Notes under the pieces: generated by a model
Database searches by the model: none
What the model saw: the letters and a program-made list of their open reading frames with translations, nothing else
Told to the model about the DNA's origin: nothing
Position numbers and translations under genes: made by a program
Shown here: positions 1-7,502 of the stretch, piece after piece
Layout: every line of letters starts with the position of its first letter
How positions within the stretch are numbered: position 1 is the first letter of the stretch
Assembly (NCBI GenBank): GCA_964633145.1
Contig: CAZWFE010000049.1
Location: 1 to 14,662 of the forward strand
Length of the DNA stretch: 14,662 nt
DNA from: CAJXSD01 sp964633145
GTDB lineage: Bacteria > Pseudomonadota > Alphaproteobacteria > Rhodobacterales > Rhodobacteraceae
Direction: 5' to 3'

Positions 1-881
1 CCCTGAGGTTCCAACAGGCCATTTGCGCGGCAACATGCTGTGACGGTGTTTGCCAGCAGGCAGGCAATTGTCATTGGGCCCACACCACCTGGCACGGGTG
101 TGATGGCGCCGGCCACCTCGGCGCAGGATGCATAGTCGCAATCGCCAACCAGACGGGTTCCGCCATCGGGTTTTTCGATGCGATTGATGCCGACATCGAT
201 CACGGTTGCCCCAGGTTTGATCCAGTCACCGGGCACCATTTCAGGGCGTCCAACGGCTGCCACGACGATATCCGCCCGGCGCACAACCTCGGCCAAATCT
301 TTGGTCCGGGAATGCGCGATTGTGACCGTACAGCTATCGTTTAACAACAGTTGTGCCATTGGCTTGCCCACGATATTCGAACGACCAATCACAACAGCAT
401 CCATCCCAGAAATCGAACCGTGATAGTCGCGCAGCATCATCAAGCATCCCAAAGGTGTACAAGGGACCATTGATTTTTGACCCGTTCCTAACAGACCGAC
501 ATTGGATATGTGGAACCCGTCCACATCCTTGGCGGGATCGATGGAATTGATGACCAAATCTTCGTCCAAATGCTTGGGCAATGGCAATTGCACCAAAATA
601 CCATGCACCGTTGGATCAGTGTTCAGCGTATCAATCAATGACAACAGCGTTGCTTCGTCTGTGTCAGCAGGCAGTTTATGTTCGAATGAATTCATGCCGA
701 CTTCGACTGTCTGCTTTCCTTTGGAACGCACGTATACTTGGGATGCGGGGTCTTCTCCGACCAGTACAACCGCCAAACCTGGCGTAATCCCGTGTTCATC
801 TTTCAGTTTTGCAACATGATCCGCGACCTTGCCACGCACTGTCGCGGCGAACGCTTTGCCATCAATGATATGGGCTGCCAT
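1..881 (-). CDS. folD: Bifunctional methylenetetrahydrofolate dehydrogenase / methenyltetrahydrofolate cyclohydrolase (3' end cut by window edge)
   Basis: FolD oxidises 5,10-methylene-THF to 5,10-methenyl-THF with NADP+ and hydrolyses it to 10-formyl-THF in the cytoplasm. The frame stays open from ATG at 881 to the left edge, giving 293 residues; family members are about 285-300 long, so only the last few residues and the stop are missing. Seen: N-terminus MAAHIIDGKAFA; the catalytic YVRSK segment, with Lys at about residue 54 (E. coli K56 position); a PTVHGILVQLPLP strand; KDVDGFH; the Rossmann segment VIGRSNIVGKPMA; and the C-terminal PVPGGVGPMT motif. AAGGGG lies seven bases before the ATG, a good ribosome site. 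It sits 82 bases downstream of fhs on the same strand, and the two enzymes handle the same folate pool. Identification is secure. Confidence 0.96.
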   Translation of the reverse strand, partial: MAAHIIDGKAFAATVRGKVADHVAKLKDEHGITPGLAVVLVGEDPASQVYVRSKGKQTVEVGMNSFEHKLPADTDEATLLSLIDTLNTDPTVHGILVQLPLPKHLDEDLVINSIDPAKDVDGFHISNVGLLGTGQKSMVPCTPLGCLMMLRDYHGSISGMDAVVIGRSNIVGKPMAQLLLNDSCTVTIAHSRTKDLAEVVRRADIVVAAVGRPEMVPGDWIKPGATVIDVGINRIEKPDGGTRLVGDCDYASCAEVAGAITPVPGGVGPMTIACLLANTVTACCRANGLLEPQ

Positions 882-930
882 AATTTTTCCCCTTGAGTCG
901 ATACGCGGGTCACGACTGACCCCAGAACAG

Positions 931-958
931 AATTGCGGCCCTCGTAAGGGCCGCGATT
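931..958 (-). terminator. Hairpin between fhs and folD, possible weak terminator or attenuator
   Basis: An 8-bp perfect inverted repeat (GCGGCCCT at 935-942, AGGGCCGC at 947-954) surrounds a four-base loop, just after the fhs stop. On the minus strand it is followed by AATTCTGTTCT, a poor U-tract. On the plus strand it is followed by a better T-run (TTTATTTTT). It may reduce rather than stop transcription into folD. Confidence 0.4.
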
Positions 959-963
959 TATTT

Positions 964-2640
964 TTAGAACAAGCCTTCGATCTGGCCGTCAGCATTCAGG
1001 CAGATTGTTTCCGCTGCAGGTTTGCGGGGCAGACCAGGCATGGTCATGATTTCACCACAGACCACAACGATAAACCCAGCACCAGCGCTGATGCGCACTT
1101 CGCGAACCGGAACGCTGTGGCCGGTTGGGGCGCCGCGCAGGTTTGGATCAGTTGAGAAACTGTATTGCGTTTTCGCCATACAGACAGGCAAATTGCCGTA
1201 TCCTTGCTCTTCCCATTTTTTCAGCTGATCACGGATGGATTTATCCATCAATGCCTCATCCGCGCGATAAATGCGTTTACAGATCGTTTGGATTTTATCC
1301 GCCAAAGGCATGTCATCTGCATAGATCGGCGCAAAGTTTGCCATATTCGAGTCTGCAATTTCTGCGACGCGTTTGGCCAAGGCCTCAGATCCAGCTGAAC
1401 CAGATTCCCAATGCTTGGATACAATCGCTTCGGCGCCTTGGCTGGCCACGAATTCTTGGACAGCAGCGATTTCAGCATCTGTATCTTTGACAAAGTGGTT
1501 GATCGCAACCACGACAGGAACCCCAAATGATTTCAGGTTTTCGATATGACGGCCCAGGTTTGCACAGCCTGCGCGCACCGCATCCACGTTTTCTGTGCCC
1601 AGATCATCCTTGGCCACGCCACCGTTCATTTTCATCGCACGCACCGTTGCCACCAAGACAACAACCGATGGGGCAAGCCCCGCTTTGCGGCATTTGATGT
1701 TCATGAATTTTTCGGCACCCAGATCGGCACCAAAGCCCGCCTCGGTCACGACATAGTCGGACAGTTTCAGCGCAGTTTGCGTCGCAATCAATGAATTACA
1801 GCCATGCGCGATGTTTGCGAATGGACCACCATGCACGAACGCTGGGTTGTTTTCCAATGTTTGCACCAGGTTCGGCTGCATTGCGTCTTTCAGCAATACG
1901 GTCATTGCGCCGTCCGCTTTGATATCGCGGCAGAATACGGGGCTGCGGTCGCGGCGATAGGCCACGATCATATTGCCCAAACGCTCTTGCAGGTCTTCCA
2001 AGTTTTTGGACAGACACAAAATCGCCATAACCTCGGATGCAACCGTGATGTCAAACCCTGCCTCGCGTGGGAAACCATTGGAGACACCACCCAAGGACGC
2101 TGTGATGGTGCGCAAGGCGCGGTCGTTCATATCAACAACGCGGCGCCAAACAACGCGGCGTGTGTCGATTTCCAATTCATTACCCCAATAAATGTGGTTG
2201 TCGATCATTGCGGACAACAATGAATGCGCTGATGTGATCGCGTGGAAATCACCTGTGAAATGCAGGTTCATTTCTTCCATTGGAACAATTTGTGCGTATC
2301 CGCCACCGGCTGCGCCACCCTTCATACCAAAGTTCGGACCCAAGGACGCTTCGCGAATACAAATCATCGCGTTTTTACCGATGCGGTTCAAACCATCGCC
2401 CAGACCAACGGTTGTTGTGGTCTTGCCTTCGCCCGCTGGTGTCGGGTTGATGGCCGTCACCAAAATTAATTTGCCGTTTTCACGATCTTGCAACGAATTG
2501 ATGAACTCTTGGCTCACTTTCGCTTTGTCGTGCCCATATGGCAAAAGATCTTTCGCCTCGATGCCCAACTTTGCACCAATTTCCAAAATCGGCTTTTTGT
2601 TCGCTTCGCGTGCGATTTGAATATCTGTTTTAAAGCTCAT
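964..2640 (-). CDS. fhs: Formate--tetrahydrofolate ligase (10-formyl-THF synthetase)
   Basis: Fhs joins formate to tetrahydrofolate with ATP, giving 10-formyl-THF, in the cytoplasm. The product from ATG at 2640 is 558 residues, the normal family length. Seen: the ATP-binding segment PTPAGEGKTT at residues 66-75; the conserved FGMKGGAAGGGYAQ region at 104-117; and METHF-type conserved stretches through to a C-terminus ending QIEGLF. The frame stays open to 2838, but that longer start overlaps the end of the MOSC gene and would add 66 residues unlike the family. The 2640 start has AAGGGA eight bases upstream and begins MSFKTDIQIAREA, as expected. The neighbour is folD, downstream; in marine alphaproteobacteria these enzymes often serve C1 oxidation and assimilation (established knowledge; no C1-donor genes are visible here). 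Confidence 0.97.
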   Translation of the reverse strand: MSFKTDIQIAREANKKPILEIGAKLGIEAKDLLPYGHDKAKVSQEFINSLQDRENGKLILVTAINPTPAGEGKTTTTVGLGDGLNRIGKNAMICIREASLGPNFGMKGGAAGGGYAQIVPMEEMNLHFTGDFHAITSAHSLLSAMIDNHIYWGNELEIDTRRVVWRRVVDMNDRALRTITASLGGVSNGFPREAGFDITVASEVMAILCLSKNLEDLQERLGNMIVAYRRDRSPVFCRDIKADGAMTVLLKDAMQPNLVQTLENNPAFVHGGPFANIAHGCNSLIATQTALKLSDYVVTEAGFGADLGAEKFMNIKCRKAGLAPSVVVLVATVRAMKMNGGVAKDDLGTENVDAVRAGCANLGRHIENLKSFGVPVVVAINHFVKDTDAEIAAVQEFVASQGAEAIVSKHWESGSAGSEALAKRVAEIADSNMANFAPIYADDMPLADKIQTICKRIYRADEALMDKSIRDQLKKWEEQGYGNLPVCMAKTQYSFSTDPNLRGAPTGHSVPVREVRISAGAGFIVVVCGEIMTMPGLPRKPAAETICLNADGQIEGLF

Positions 2641-2800
2641 GTCGCTTGTCCCTTGTGTCCGCCTTGGACGGTCGTTTCCTACATGGGGTGGTATAGCGAC
2701 AGAAATTCGCGCTCTAGGCCGCAATTCCGACATTTCCCGATCTTGTTGCGGCGAGCGGTCGCAGTTTTGTTTCCAATAGGATACAGGTTTTCTATCTGTG
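2641..2800. other. Intergenic region upstream of fhs
   Basis: These 160 bases separate the MOSC gene stop from the fhs start. They hold the fhs ribosome site (AAGGGA) and a small inverted repeat, GTCC/GGAC, at 2657-2669. I see no convincing -35/-10 pair and no terminator for the upstream gene set. The fhs promoter probably lies here, because this is the largest gap on the strand, but I cannot place it. Confidence 0.4.
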
Positions 2801-3385
2801 TTATGGTTTTGGGGCCCATTCCCGCTGGTCTGGTACATGTAACTGCAATCGGTCCCCCAACCTGAGTCGCCCCGGCCGTTCCACCCAGGCCGTCACACCG
2901 CGCAATCCCGCAGCCATGGATTTGAACCGCTTGCCCGCCTGCGGGTCAATGGCGCTGATCACACGGGCCGGTAAATGACAAGGTCGGTTTTGCATATCAA
3001 TTGTAAGCGTGGTGCCAGATTGTGATTGCAACCGTGCCGATGGTGGCACATGCGAAAAATCGGGGATCCCGCGCACCACCACATTGCCCCCCAACCACGA
3101 CGGGTCGATTTTGTCCAATCCAATCGACGCGGCAATGCGATCCAGATCATCTGCGCATAGAATGCTGATCTGACGGGTGTTGCGAATTTCTGTCCCGCGC
3201 GGGTATTGCGATGTGACACGCGAACACGATGGGCGTGTCAAACCAAAATGCCGATCCCCCTGCGGACCAGCAAAGGACAATTCAAATTCATCCAATGGAT
3301 CAGATGTGATCGCCCCAGCGGGACCTGATACAATACCCAACCAAATCACATCGGCATAATAATCCGTCGGTTTCAATGCTGGCAT
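2801..3385 (-). CDS. MOSC domain-containing protein
   Basis: This 194-residue cytoplasmic protein looks like a single MOSC domain, the fold also found at the C-terminus of molybdenum cofactor sulfurases and in YiiM/mARC proteins. Seen: GPQGDRHFG at about 40-48; RNTRQISIL at 68-76; WLGGNVVVRGI at 97-107; an NRPCHLPARVI segment with a conserved-type Cys at 136; and the closing GLRGVTAWVERPGRLRLGD at about 160-178. MOSC proteins are thought to carry sulfur on that cysteine or act on Mo- or N-hydroxylated substrates; the substrate here is unknown. Its ATG follows the stop of the PPOX gene with no gap (TAAATG), and GGGGGA lies eight bases upstream, so translation is probably coupled. It is the last gene of the ftsE-led set. 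Confidence 0.88.
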   Translation of the reverse strand: MPALKPTDYYADVIWLGIVSGPAGAITSDPLDEFELSFAGPQGDRHFGLTRPSCSRVTSQYPRGTEIRNTRQISILCADDLDRIAASIGLDKIDPSWLGGNVVVRGIPDFSHVPPSARLQSQSGTTLTIDMQNRPCHLPARVISAIDPQAGKRFKSMAAGLRGVTAWVERPGRLRLGDRLQLHVPDQREWAPKP

Positions 3386-4015
3386 TTATTCGTCCCCCCA
3401 TAATGTTGATGGAATTCGGTTTTGCAAGGCTTGGTCAAACTGGGCCCCATCAAACGCGCCGCCTTTTGCTTCGGAAAGAAAATCGCCGATTGTGGGCAGC
3501 GCGCGGCTGTTATCACGCCCCCATATCCCAGAACGGACAATCGATTTCGCACAATGTACATAGACCTGATGCACCCGCACAATGACCACCGATTTTGGAT
3601 GGTGCCCGTTTTGCACATAGCTTTGGCACAAAACTGGGTCTGCCGTGACGCGACCATTGCCCACAACGCGGACCACATCTTGCACACCCGTGTTGAAAAA
3701 CAAAATCGACAATGCCCCATCGCGCACGATATTGCGCAAACAATCCAAGCGGTTATTGCCCCGCCAATCAGGCAGGGCCAAATGTTGGGCGTCTAGCACA
3801 TCCACCACGGGCCCATCGTCCCCACGTGGGCTGATGTCAACGCGGCCCTGTGCATGCGTGGCCAAAACGCAAAACCGTGATGCCATGATCCAATCACGAT
3901 AAAGCGGCGTGATTTCTGATGCCACCTTATCCGTTGCCGCAGCAGAGGGTGCGCGGTACAGATCCGTTAATTCGTCGACGGATTGAATATATTTAATTTG
4001 GGTCAAATCCTGCAT
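3386..4015 (-). CDS. PPOX-class (pyridoxamine 5'-phosphate oxidase-like) flavin-binding protein
   Basis: The 209-residue product resembles the split-barrel pyridoxamine 5'-phosphate oxidase superfamily, in particular the group of probable FMN-dependent proteins around DR_2398/MSMEG_1061. Seen: FCVLATHAQGRVDISPRGD at residues 48-66, the usual first barrel strands; LPDWRGNNRLDCLRNI at 81-96; ALSILFF at 101-107; and VVRVVGNGRVTADP at 114-127. It lacks the overall layout of genuine PdxH, so vitamin B6 synthesis should not be assumed; its substrate is unknown. The gene starts inside the end of plsC (23-base overlap) and abuts the MOSC gene. The start codon is not backed by a clear Shine-Dalgarno sequence, which fits coupling to plsC translation. 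The family call is fairly sure and the exact reaction is not known. Confidence 0.85.
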   Translation of the reverse strand: MQDLTQIKYIQSVDELTDLYRAPSAAATDKVASEITPLYRDWIMASRFCVLATHAQGRVDISPRGDDGPVVDVLDAQHLALPDWRGNNRLDCLRNIVRDGALSILFFNTGVQDVVRVVGNGRVTADPVLCQSYVQNGHHPKSVVIVRVHQVYVHCAKSIVRSGIWGRDNSRALPTIGDFLSEAKGGAFDGAQFDQALQNRIPSTLWGDE

Positions 4016-4724
4016 CTAGCATCAATTCATTTGAACGTGTTTCGACACACTGTTCCAATATTTTCAAAAATTCATCGCGTTTCATTCCGGCAGGAATGGT
4101 GGGTAAAAATTCAACAATAGCCGTTCCCGGTTTTTTATAAATCCCAAGGCGTGGCCAAAAGACACCAACATTGCACGCAACCGGCAAACAGTCCTGTCCC
4201 ATTTCGTCGTAAATGACACCAATGCCAACTTTGTAGGGAACCTTTGCACCGGGGGCGACACGGGTCCCTTGGGGGTAAATGATCAACTGTCCGCCCGGCA
4301 TTTCACCAGATTTAACCTGCGCCATCATAGATTTGATCGCCTCGGCGCGACGACCACGGTTAACTGGGATACAGGCCAGCCATTTCCCATACCACCCCAG
4401 AACAGGGGCCCAGCGCAGGGATGCCTTCATAATGAATTTGGGTTTTGGGGTCACGGATGCGATCATCAAAATATCCAAAAAACTTTGGTGTTTTGCACCG
4501 ACCAAGATTTCGCGGTCTGGCACTGTGCCGCGCACCTCGGTTTTCAAACCAATCATCCAGCCCGCGGTCCACATCACCCATTTTGAATACCCACGCACCA
4601 CGCGATAGCCAAATTTACGATGAACCATAACAATGGGCGCGCACCCGATCCCGATGACTGCCATCATAAAATACATCTGAATTGTAAAAATGAACGACCG
4701 CACCCACTGAATCGCATAGCCCAT
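3993..4724 (-). CDS. plsC: 1-acyl-sn-glycerol-3-phosphate acyltransferase (PlsC family)
   Basis: PlsC transfers an acyl group to lysophosphatidic acid, making phosphatidic acid at the inner face of the cytoplasmic membrane. The product from ATG at 4724 is 243 residues, a normal length. Seen: a hydrophobic N-terminal segment at about 9-33; the catalytic H-x4-D box HQSFLD (His79, Asp84); CIPVNRG at 118-124 (motif II); YPQGTR at 150-155 (motif III, usually FPEGTR, so Gln replaces Glu); and LPVACNVG at 180-187 (motif IV). The frame is open to 4820, but the 4724 start forms TAATG with the ftsX stop and has AGAGGGG eight bases upstream. The family is secure. The acyl acceptor is inferred, and an ornithine-lipid O-acyltransferase role (OlsA-like) cannot be excluded. 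Confidence 0.9.
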   Translation of the reverse strand: MGYAIQWVRSFIFTIQMYFMMAVIGIGCAPIVMVHRKFGYRVVRGYSKWVMWTAGWMIGLKTEVRGTVPDREILVGAKHQSFLDILMIASVTPKPKFIMKASLRWAPVLGWYGKWLACIPVNRGRRAEAIKSMMAQVKSGEMPGGQLIIYPQGTRVAPGAKVPYKVGIGVIYDEMGQDCLPVACNVGVFWPRLGIYKKPGTAIVEFLPTIPAGMKRDEFLKILEQCVETRSNELMLDAGFDPN

Positions 4725-5629
4725 TATGACAGCCCCTCTAATACTCTCATCGCTGCGTAGCGTGTTGCCAGCAATGCGACAAGCGCTAATATCGGCGGCA
4801 CAACGATCAATACAGCCCATTCAATACCCTGAAACCGCAGACCTGACAGCACCGCAACATGGTCGCCCGCCCCGGGCAGGGCAAACAATGCCAGCGCCGC
4901 CAGTGCCACGCCAATACTGGCCCCAACAAAGGCACGCATTGTAAATCGGCGCACAAAAGCGGCAGCGATATAATGATCCTTGGCCCCAATTAAACGCAGT
5001 ACAGTGATGACCTGCGCATTTGCGGCCAAGGCGGCGCGGGCCGCCAATATCACCATGGCGGCCGTTGTCAGACCGATGACCCCAATGCATAGGATTGCCA
5101 ACCACGACAAACGCCCCGCCGCCTGCACCAATGGTTTGCGCCAACGCGCATGATCATCCAACACCGCGCCTGGCGCTTCGGCGCGTAGGCGCAATCGCAG
5201 GCCGTCCGCGTCAAATCCTGTTTCAGTTTCGGTAATGTCAATCAAACGGGGAATTGGCAAATCCCCCAAGGGCAAATCCGCCCCAAACCAAGGCTGCAAT
5301 AGGTTTTGTTGTTCATCAGCCGTCAGGCTGCGGGCAGCTTGGATACCAGGGGTCGTATTTAAAATGTCTAGGACTGATGCCACCTGCGCTTCGACTTGAT
5401 CGGCGGGGGCAGATATACGCACGGTTGCCGTCTGTGCCAATGCGGCGGACCATCGTTGCCCCAACCGGTCGGCTGCCAACGACAACGCCAGCGCAAAGAC
5501 CACCAAAAACGCCATAGCCCCGGCCGTAAAACTGGTCAGGCGCGCGGTAAAGCCCGTGCCCGGTACAACGCGATCACGCTGAAAATCGGGGCGGACCAGT
5601 TCGGATAGTTCACGCAGCAGCGACCTCAT
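4724..5629 (-). CDS. ftsX: Cell division protein FtsX (ABC transporter-like membrane subunit)
   Basis: FtsX pairs with the ATPase FtsE at the division site and, in studied bacteria, relays ATP hydrolysis to peptidoglycan hydrolases or their activators. The 301-residue product has the family layout: a short cytoplasmic N-terminus, a membrane segment at about 31-53, an extracytoplasmic domain at about 54-173, and three further membrane segments at about 174-197, 232-253 and 269-290. The cytoplasmic stretch ITVLRLIGAKDHYIAAAFVR (208-227) is the recognisable FtsX signature between segments two and three. The start overlaps the ftsE stop as ATGA and the stop overlaps the plsC start as TAATG. No hydrolase or EnvC-like partner is encoded in the window. 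The sequence is divergent, as usual for FtsX. Confidence 0.93.
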   Translation of the reverse strand: MRSLLRELSELVRPDFQRDRVVPGTGFTARLTSFTAGAMAFLVVFALALSLAADRLGQRWSAALAQTATVRISAPADQVEAQVASVLDILNTTPGIQAARSLTADEQQNLLQPWFGADLPLGDLPIPRLIDITETETGFDADGLRLRLRAEAPGAVLDDHARWRKPLVQAAGRLSWLAILCIGVIGLTTAAMVILAARAALAANAQVITVLRLIGAKDHYIAAAFVRRFTMRAFVGASIGVALAALALFALPGAGDHVAVLSGLRFQGIEWAVLIVVPPILALVALLATRYAAMRVLEGLS

Positions 5630-6303
5630 AAATTAGCCCCCGCCAGTTGTAATTGTTTGTTTGAAATCCGCAAAATCCGCGCTTGGACCTGTGATTTCGC
5701 GGAACGGATCAGGCTAAGGTCATGTGTGGCGATCACAACGGTTTTACCCAATTTGTTCAGCTCGACCAACAGGGTCAGCAAACGTTCTGACATTTCCCAA
5801 TCGACGTTGCCCGTTGGTTCATCGGCGATGATCACATCGGGTGACATGATAATCGCGCGTGCCAATGCCGCGCGTTGGCGTTCGCCCCCAGATAATTCGG
5901 GCGGCATTGCCTTGGCGCGATGGGTCAGGCCGACCCAAGCGATCAGTTCTTTCAGATTTGCATCCTCAGCTAGGGTGGCGTTGCCAGATACGGACAGAGG
6001 CATTGCGATATTTTCCTGAACGGACAGATGATCAATAAATTGGCAATCTTGGTGAACAACACCAATGCGGCGTCGAATTTGGGCAATGTCATCGCGCGTC
6101 ATTGTGGTGACATCCTGCCCAAACAGGCGAATTGCCCCTTTGGTCGGGAACAGCGCCGCATAGCATAGCTTTAGCAACGTTGTCTTGCCTGCCCCCGATG
6201 GGCCGGTCAAAAAATAAAACCCGCCCTGAACAATCGCCAGCGACATATCAGACAAAAGTTCCCCGCCACCATAGCTGTAGGCAGCACCATCTAGGTCAAT
6301 CAC
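5626..6303 (-). CDS. ftsE: Cell division ATP-binding protein FtsE
   Basis: FtsE is the cytoplasmic ATPase of the FtsEX complex, which acts at the septum. The 225-residue product is a complete ABC ATPase domain. Seen: Walker A GPSGAGKT (34-41), Q-loop Gln in VVHQD (about 85), signature LSGGERQR (137-144), Walker B VIIADEP (157-163) and the H-loop His194 in ATHD. The start is GTG at 6303. An in-frame TAA lies just upstream, so no longer form is possible, and the start gives the expected MIDL N-terminus. A GGGG stretch about eight bases upstream is only a weak ribosome site. It is the first gene of a five-gene set (ftsE, ftsX, plsC, PPOX, MOSC) and probably is transcribed from the AT-rich region upstream. 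The FtsE call rests on adjacency to FtsX as well as sequence. Confidence 0.95.
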   Translation of the reverse strand: MIDLDGAAYSYGGGELLSDMSLAIVQGGFYFLTGPSGAGKTTLLKLCYAALFPTKGAIRLFGQDVTTMTRDDIAQIRRRIGVVHQDCQFIDHLSVQENIAMPLSVSGNATLAEDANLKELIAWVGLTHRAKAMPPELSGGERQRAALARAIIMSPDVIIADEPTGNVDWEMSERLLTLLVELNKLGKTVVIATHDLSLIRSAKSQVQARILRISNKQLQLAGANL

Positions 6304-6455
6304 CGTTTAAACCCCAAGGTTGGTTGCATCATTATGTGTTGTGACTTAACATCCTATAATAGAAAATCCTATGATTATCTTATATTAGAGCTTTAACAGA
6401 TTTATTTGTTTCCTTAAACTAACTGTCAGAAATCGATGAACGGGGATTTAACTGA
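6304..6455. promoter_or_regulatory. AT-rich divergent intergenic region between ftsE and the zinc-ribbon gene
   Basis: These 152 bases are clearly more AT-rich than their surroundings and lie between two divergent genes, so they should hold promoters for both. On the plus strand a perfect TATAAT lies at 6355-6360, but the hexamer at the right distance (TTATGT, 6332-6337) matches TTGACA poorly. TATATT at 6381-6386 is a second -10-like box. TTAA-type motifs occur at about 6345, 6393, 6414 and 6448, but none pair with the seven-base spacing expected of a full CtrA site. No inverted repeat stands out. The promoter role is inferred from position and composition. Confidence 0.45.
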
Positions 6456-7502
6456 ATGCGATTGACCTGCCCAAATTGCACCGCGCAATATCAAGTGCCC
6501 GCAGATGCCATTCCAGAAAACGGCCGTGATGTTCAATGTTCTGCCTGCGAACATACTTGGTTTCAGTCGGGTGCCCCCGACGACATGACCCTTGCCACAG
6601 CAATTCCTGTCAGCGCGCCCTCTGTGCCGGATGTCACGCCCACACCCGATCAAGCGGTATCGCCTGAAAAGTCCGACACCTCAGCCACATCAGAAACGAT
6701 GGCGGGTAATTCAGATTTTGAACAGCATTTAACTGAATCTCTGGACCACTCGGAATCCGCAGCACAAGGCGCAGACGACCCTACGCCAATGGCACCACAA
6801 TCATCGCAGTCACAACAGCCCGCTGATGCGCAGGATGGCGACGATGATGATGGGGCCATAAAACCCAAACTACCTAAGCGTGAATTGGACCCGCAGGTTG
6901 CCAACGTCCTAAGAGAAGAAGCAGAGCGCGAAAAGCGCGCGCGCCTTGCGGCACAGTCTCAGACACAGTCACAGACACAGGATGAAATGTCACTGACCTC
7001 TGCCCAAGATGATACTGCAGACTATATAACTGACATCGATCCACAGACCACCATTGAACACGATGACACAGAATTGGATGACATCGCCGTATCAACTGAG
7101 CCTAAGCGCAAAAAAATATATCCGCCCAATCTGGATGATCTGGACGATCTATATAATCAGACTGCAGATTCCGCAGACCAAGCCATAAGTGACACACTGC
7201 CCGATCCAGACGATTTGAAATCATCCTTGCACGATAGTGGCGATGATGTCACCATTTTAGGCGTCGCTGATCCAGCAGAGGGGGCCAAGGAAAAATCGAA
7301 CCGGCGATCTGGATTTATTCTGGCATTTATTGTGTTAGCAGCAGGATTTTGGCTGTATTCAAACGCAGCCGCTGTGGCACAGGCCATCCCACAAACAAAG
7401 ACAGCTCTGCAAATTTTCGTATTATCTGTCGACGCAGTGCGCAATGGGCTGAATAATTTTGCCACGTCAATTATCACGACAGTTTCTGGCTGGTTGGCCT
7501 AG
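6456..7502 (+). CDS. Zinc-ribbon (MJ0042-type) membrane-anchored acidic protein of unknown function
   Basis: The 348-residue product begins with a four-cysteine zinc ribbon, CPNC (Cys5, Cys8) and CSAC (Cys28, Cys31), in the MJ0042-type setting MRLTCPNC...YQVPADAIP. A long, strongly acidic, probably disordered middle follows (about 40-280), with a short QSQTQSQTQ repeat. One membrane segment lies at about 286-304, preceded by KSNRR; by the positive-inside rule the zinc ribbon should be cytoplasmic and the last 40 residues periplasmic. The ribosome site is weak (GGGG about ten bases before the ATG). It runs divergently from ftsE and converges on the TIGR02302-type gene, overlapping it by four bases. 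Related proteins are common in Rhodobacterales, but I know of no assigned function; binding of RNA, DNA or a partner protein by the ribbon is only a possibility. Confidence 0.88.
   Translation: MRLTCPNCTAQYQVPADAIPENGRDVQCSACEHTWFQSGAPDDMTLATAIPVSAPSVPDVTPTPDQAVSPEKSDTSATSETMAGNSDFEQHLTESLDHSESAAQGADDPTPMAPQSSQSQQPADAQDGDDDDGAIKPKLPKRELDPQVANVLREEAEREKRARLAAQSQTQSQTQDEMSLTSAQDDTADYITDIDPQTTIEHDDTELDDIAVSTEPKRKKIYPPNLDDLDDLYNQTADSADQAISDTLPDPDDLKSSLHDSGDDVTILGVADPAEGAKEKSNRRSGFILAFIVLAAGFWLYSNAAAVAQAIPQTKTALQIFVLSVDAVRNGLNNFATSIITTVSGWLA

Noticed and set aside
1804..2620. Long open frames on the plus strand opposite fhs
   Set aside because: Antisense shadows of a highly conserved gene; no motifs or ribosome sites.
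2641..2720. Folate-sensing riboswitch in the fhs leader
   Set aside because: Only a four-base-pair repeat is visible and I could not match it to any THF riboswitch layout. A covariance-model search would be decisive.
2641..2838. 66-residue N-terminal extension of fhs
   Set aside because: The frame is open, but it overlaps the MOSC gene, is unlike family N-termini, and the ATG at 2640 has a good ribosome site and the expected sequence.
6304..6455. CtrA or other cell-cycle regulator sites
   Set aside because: Several TTAA motifs occur, but no pair has the expected seven-base spacing, and the region is AT-rich enough to give them by chance.
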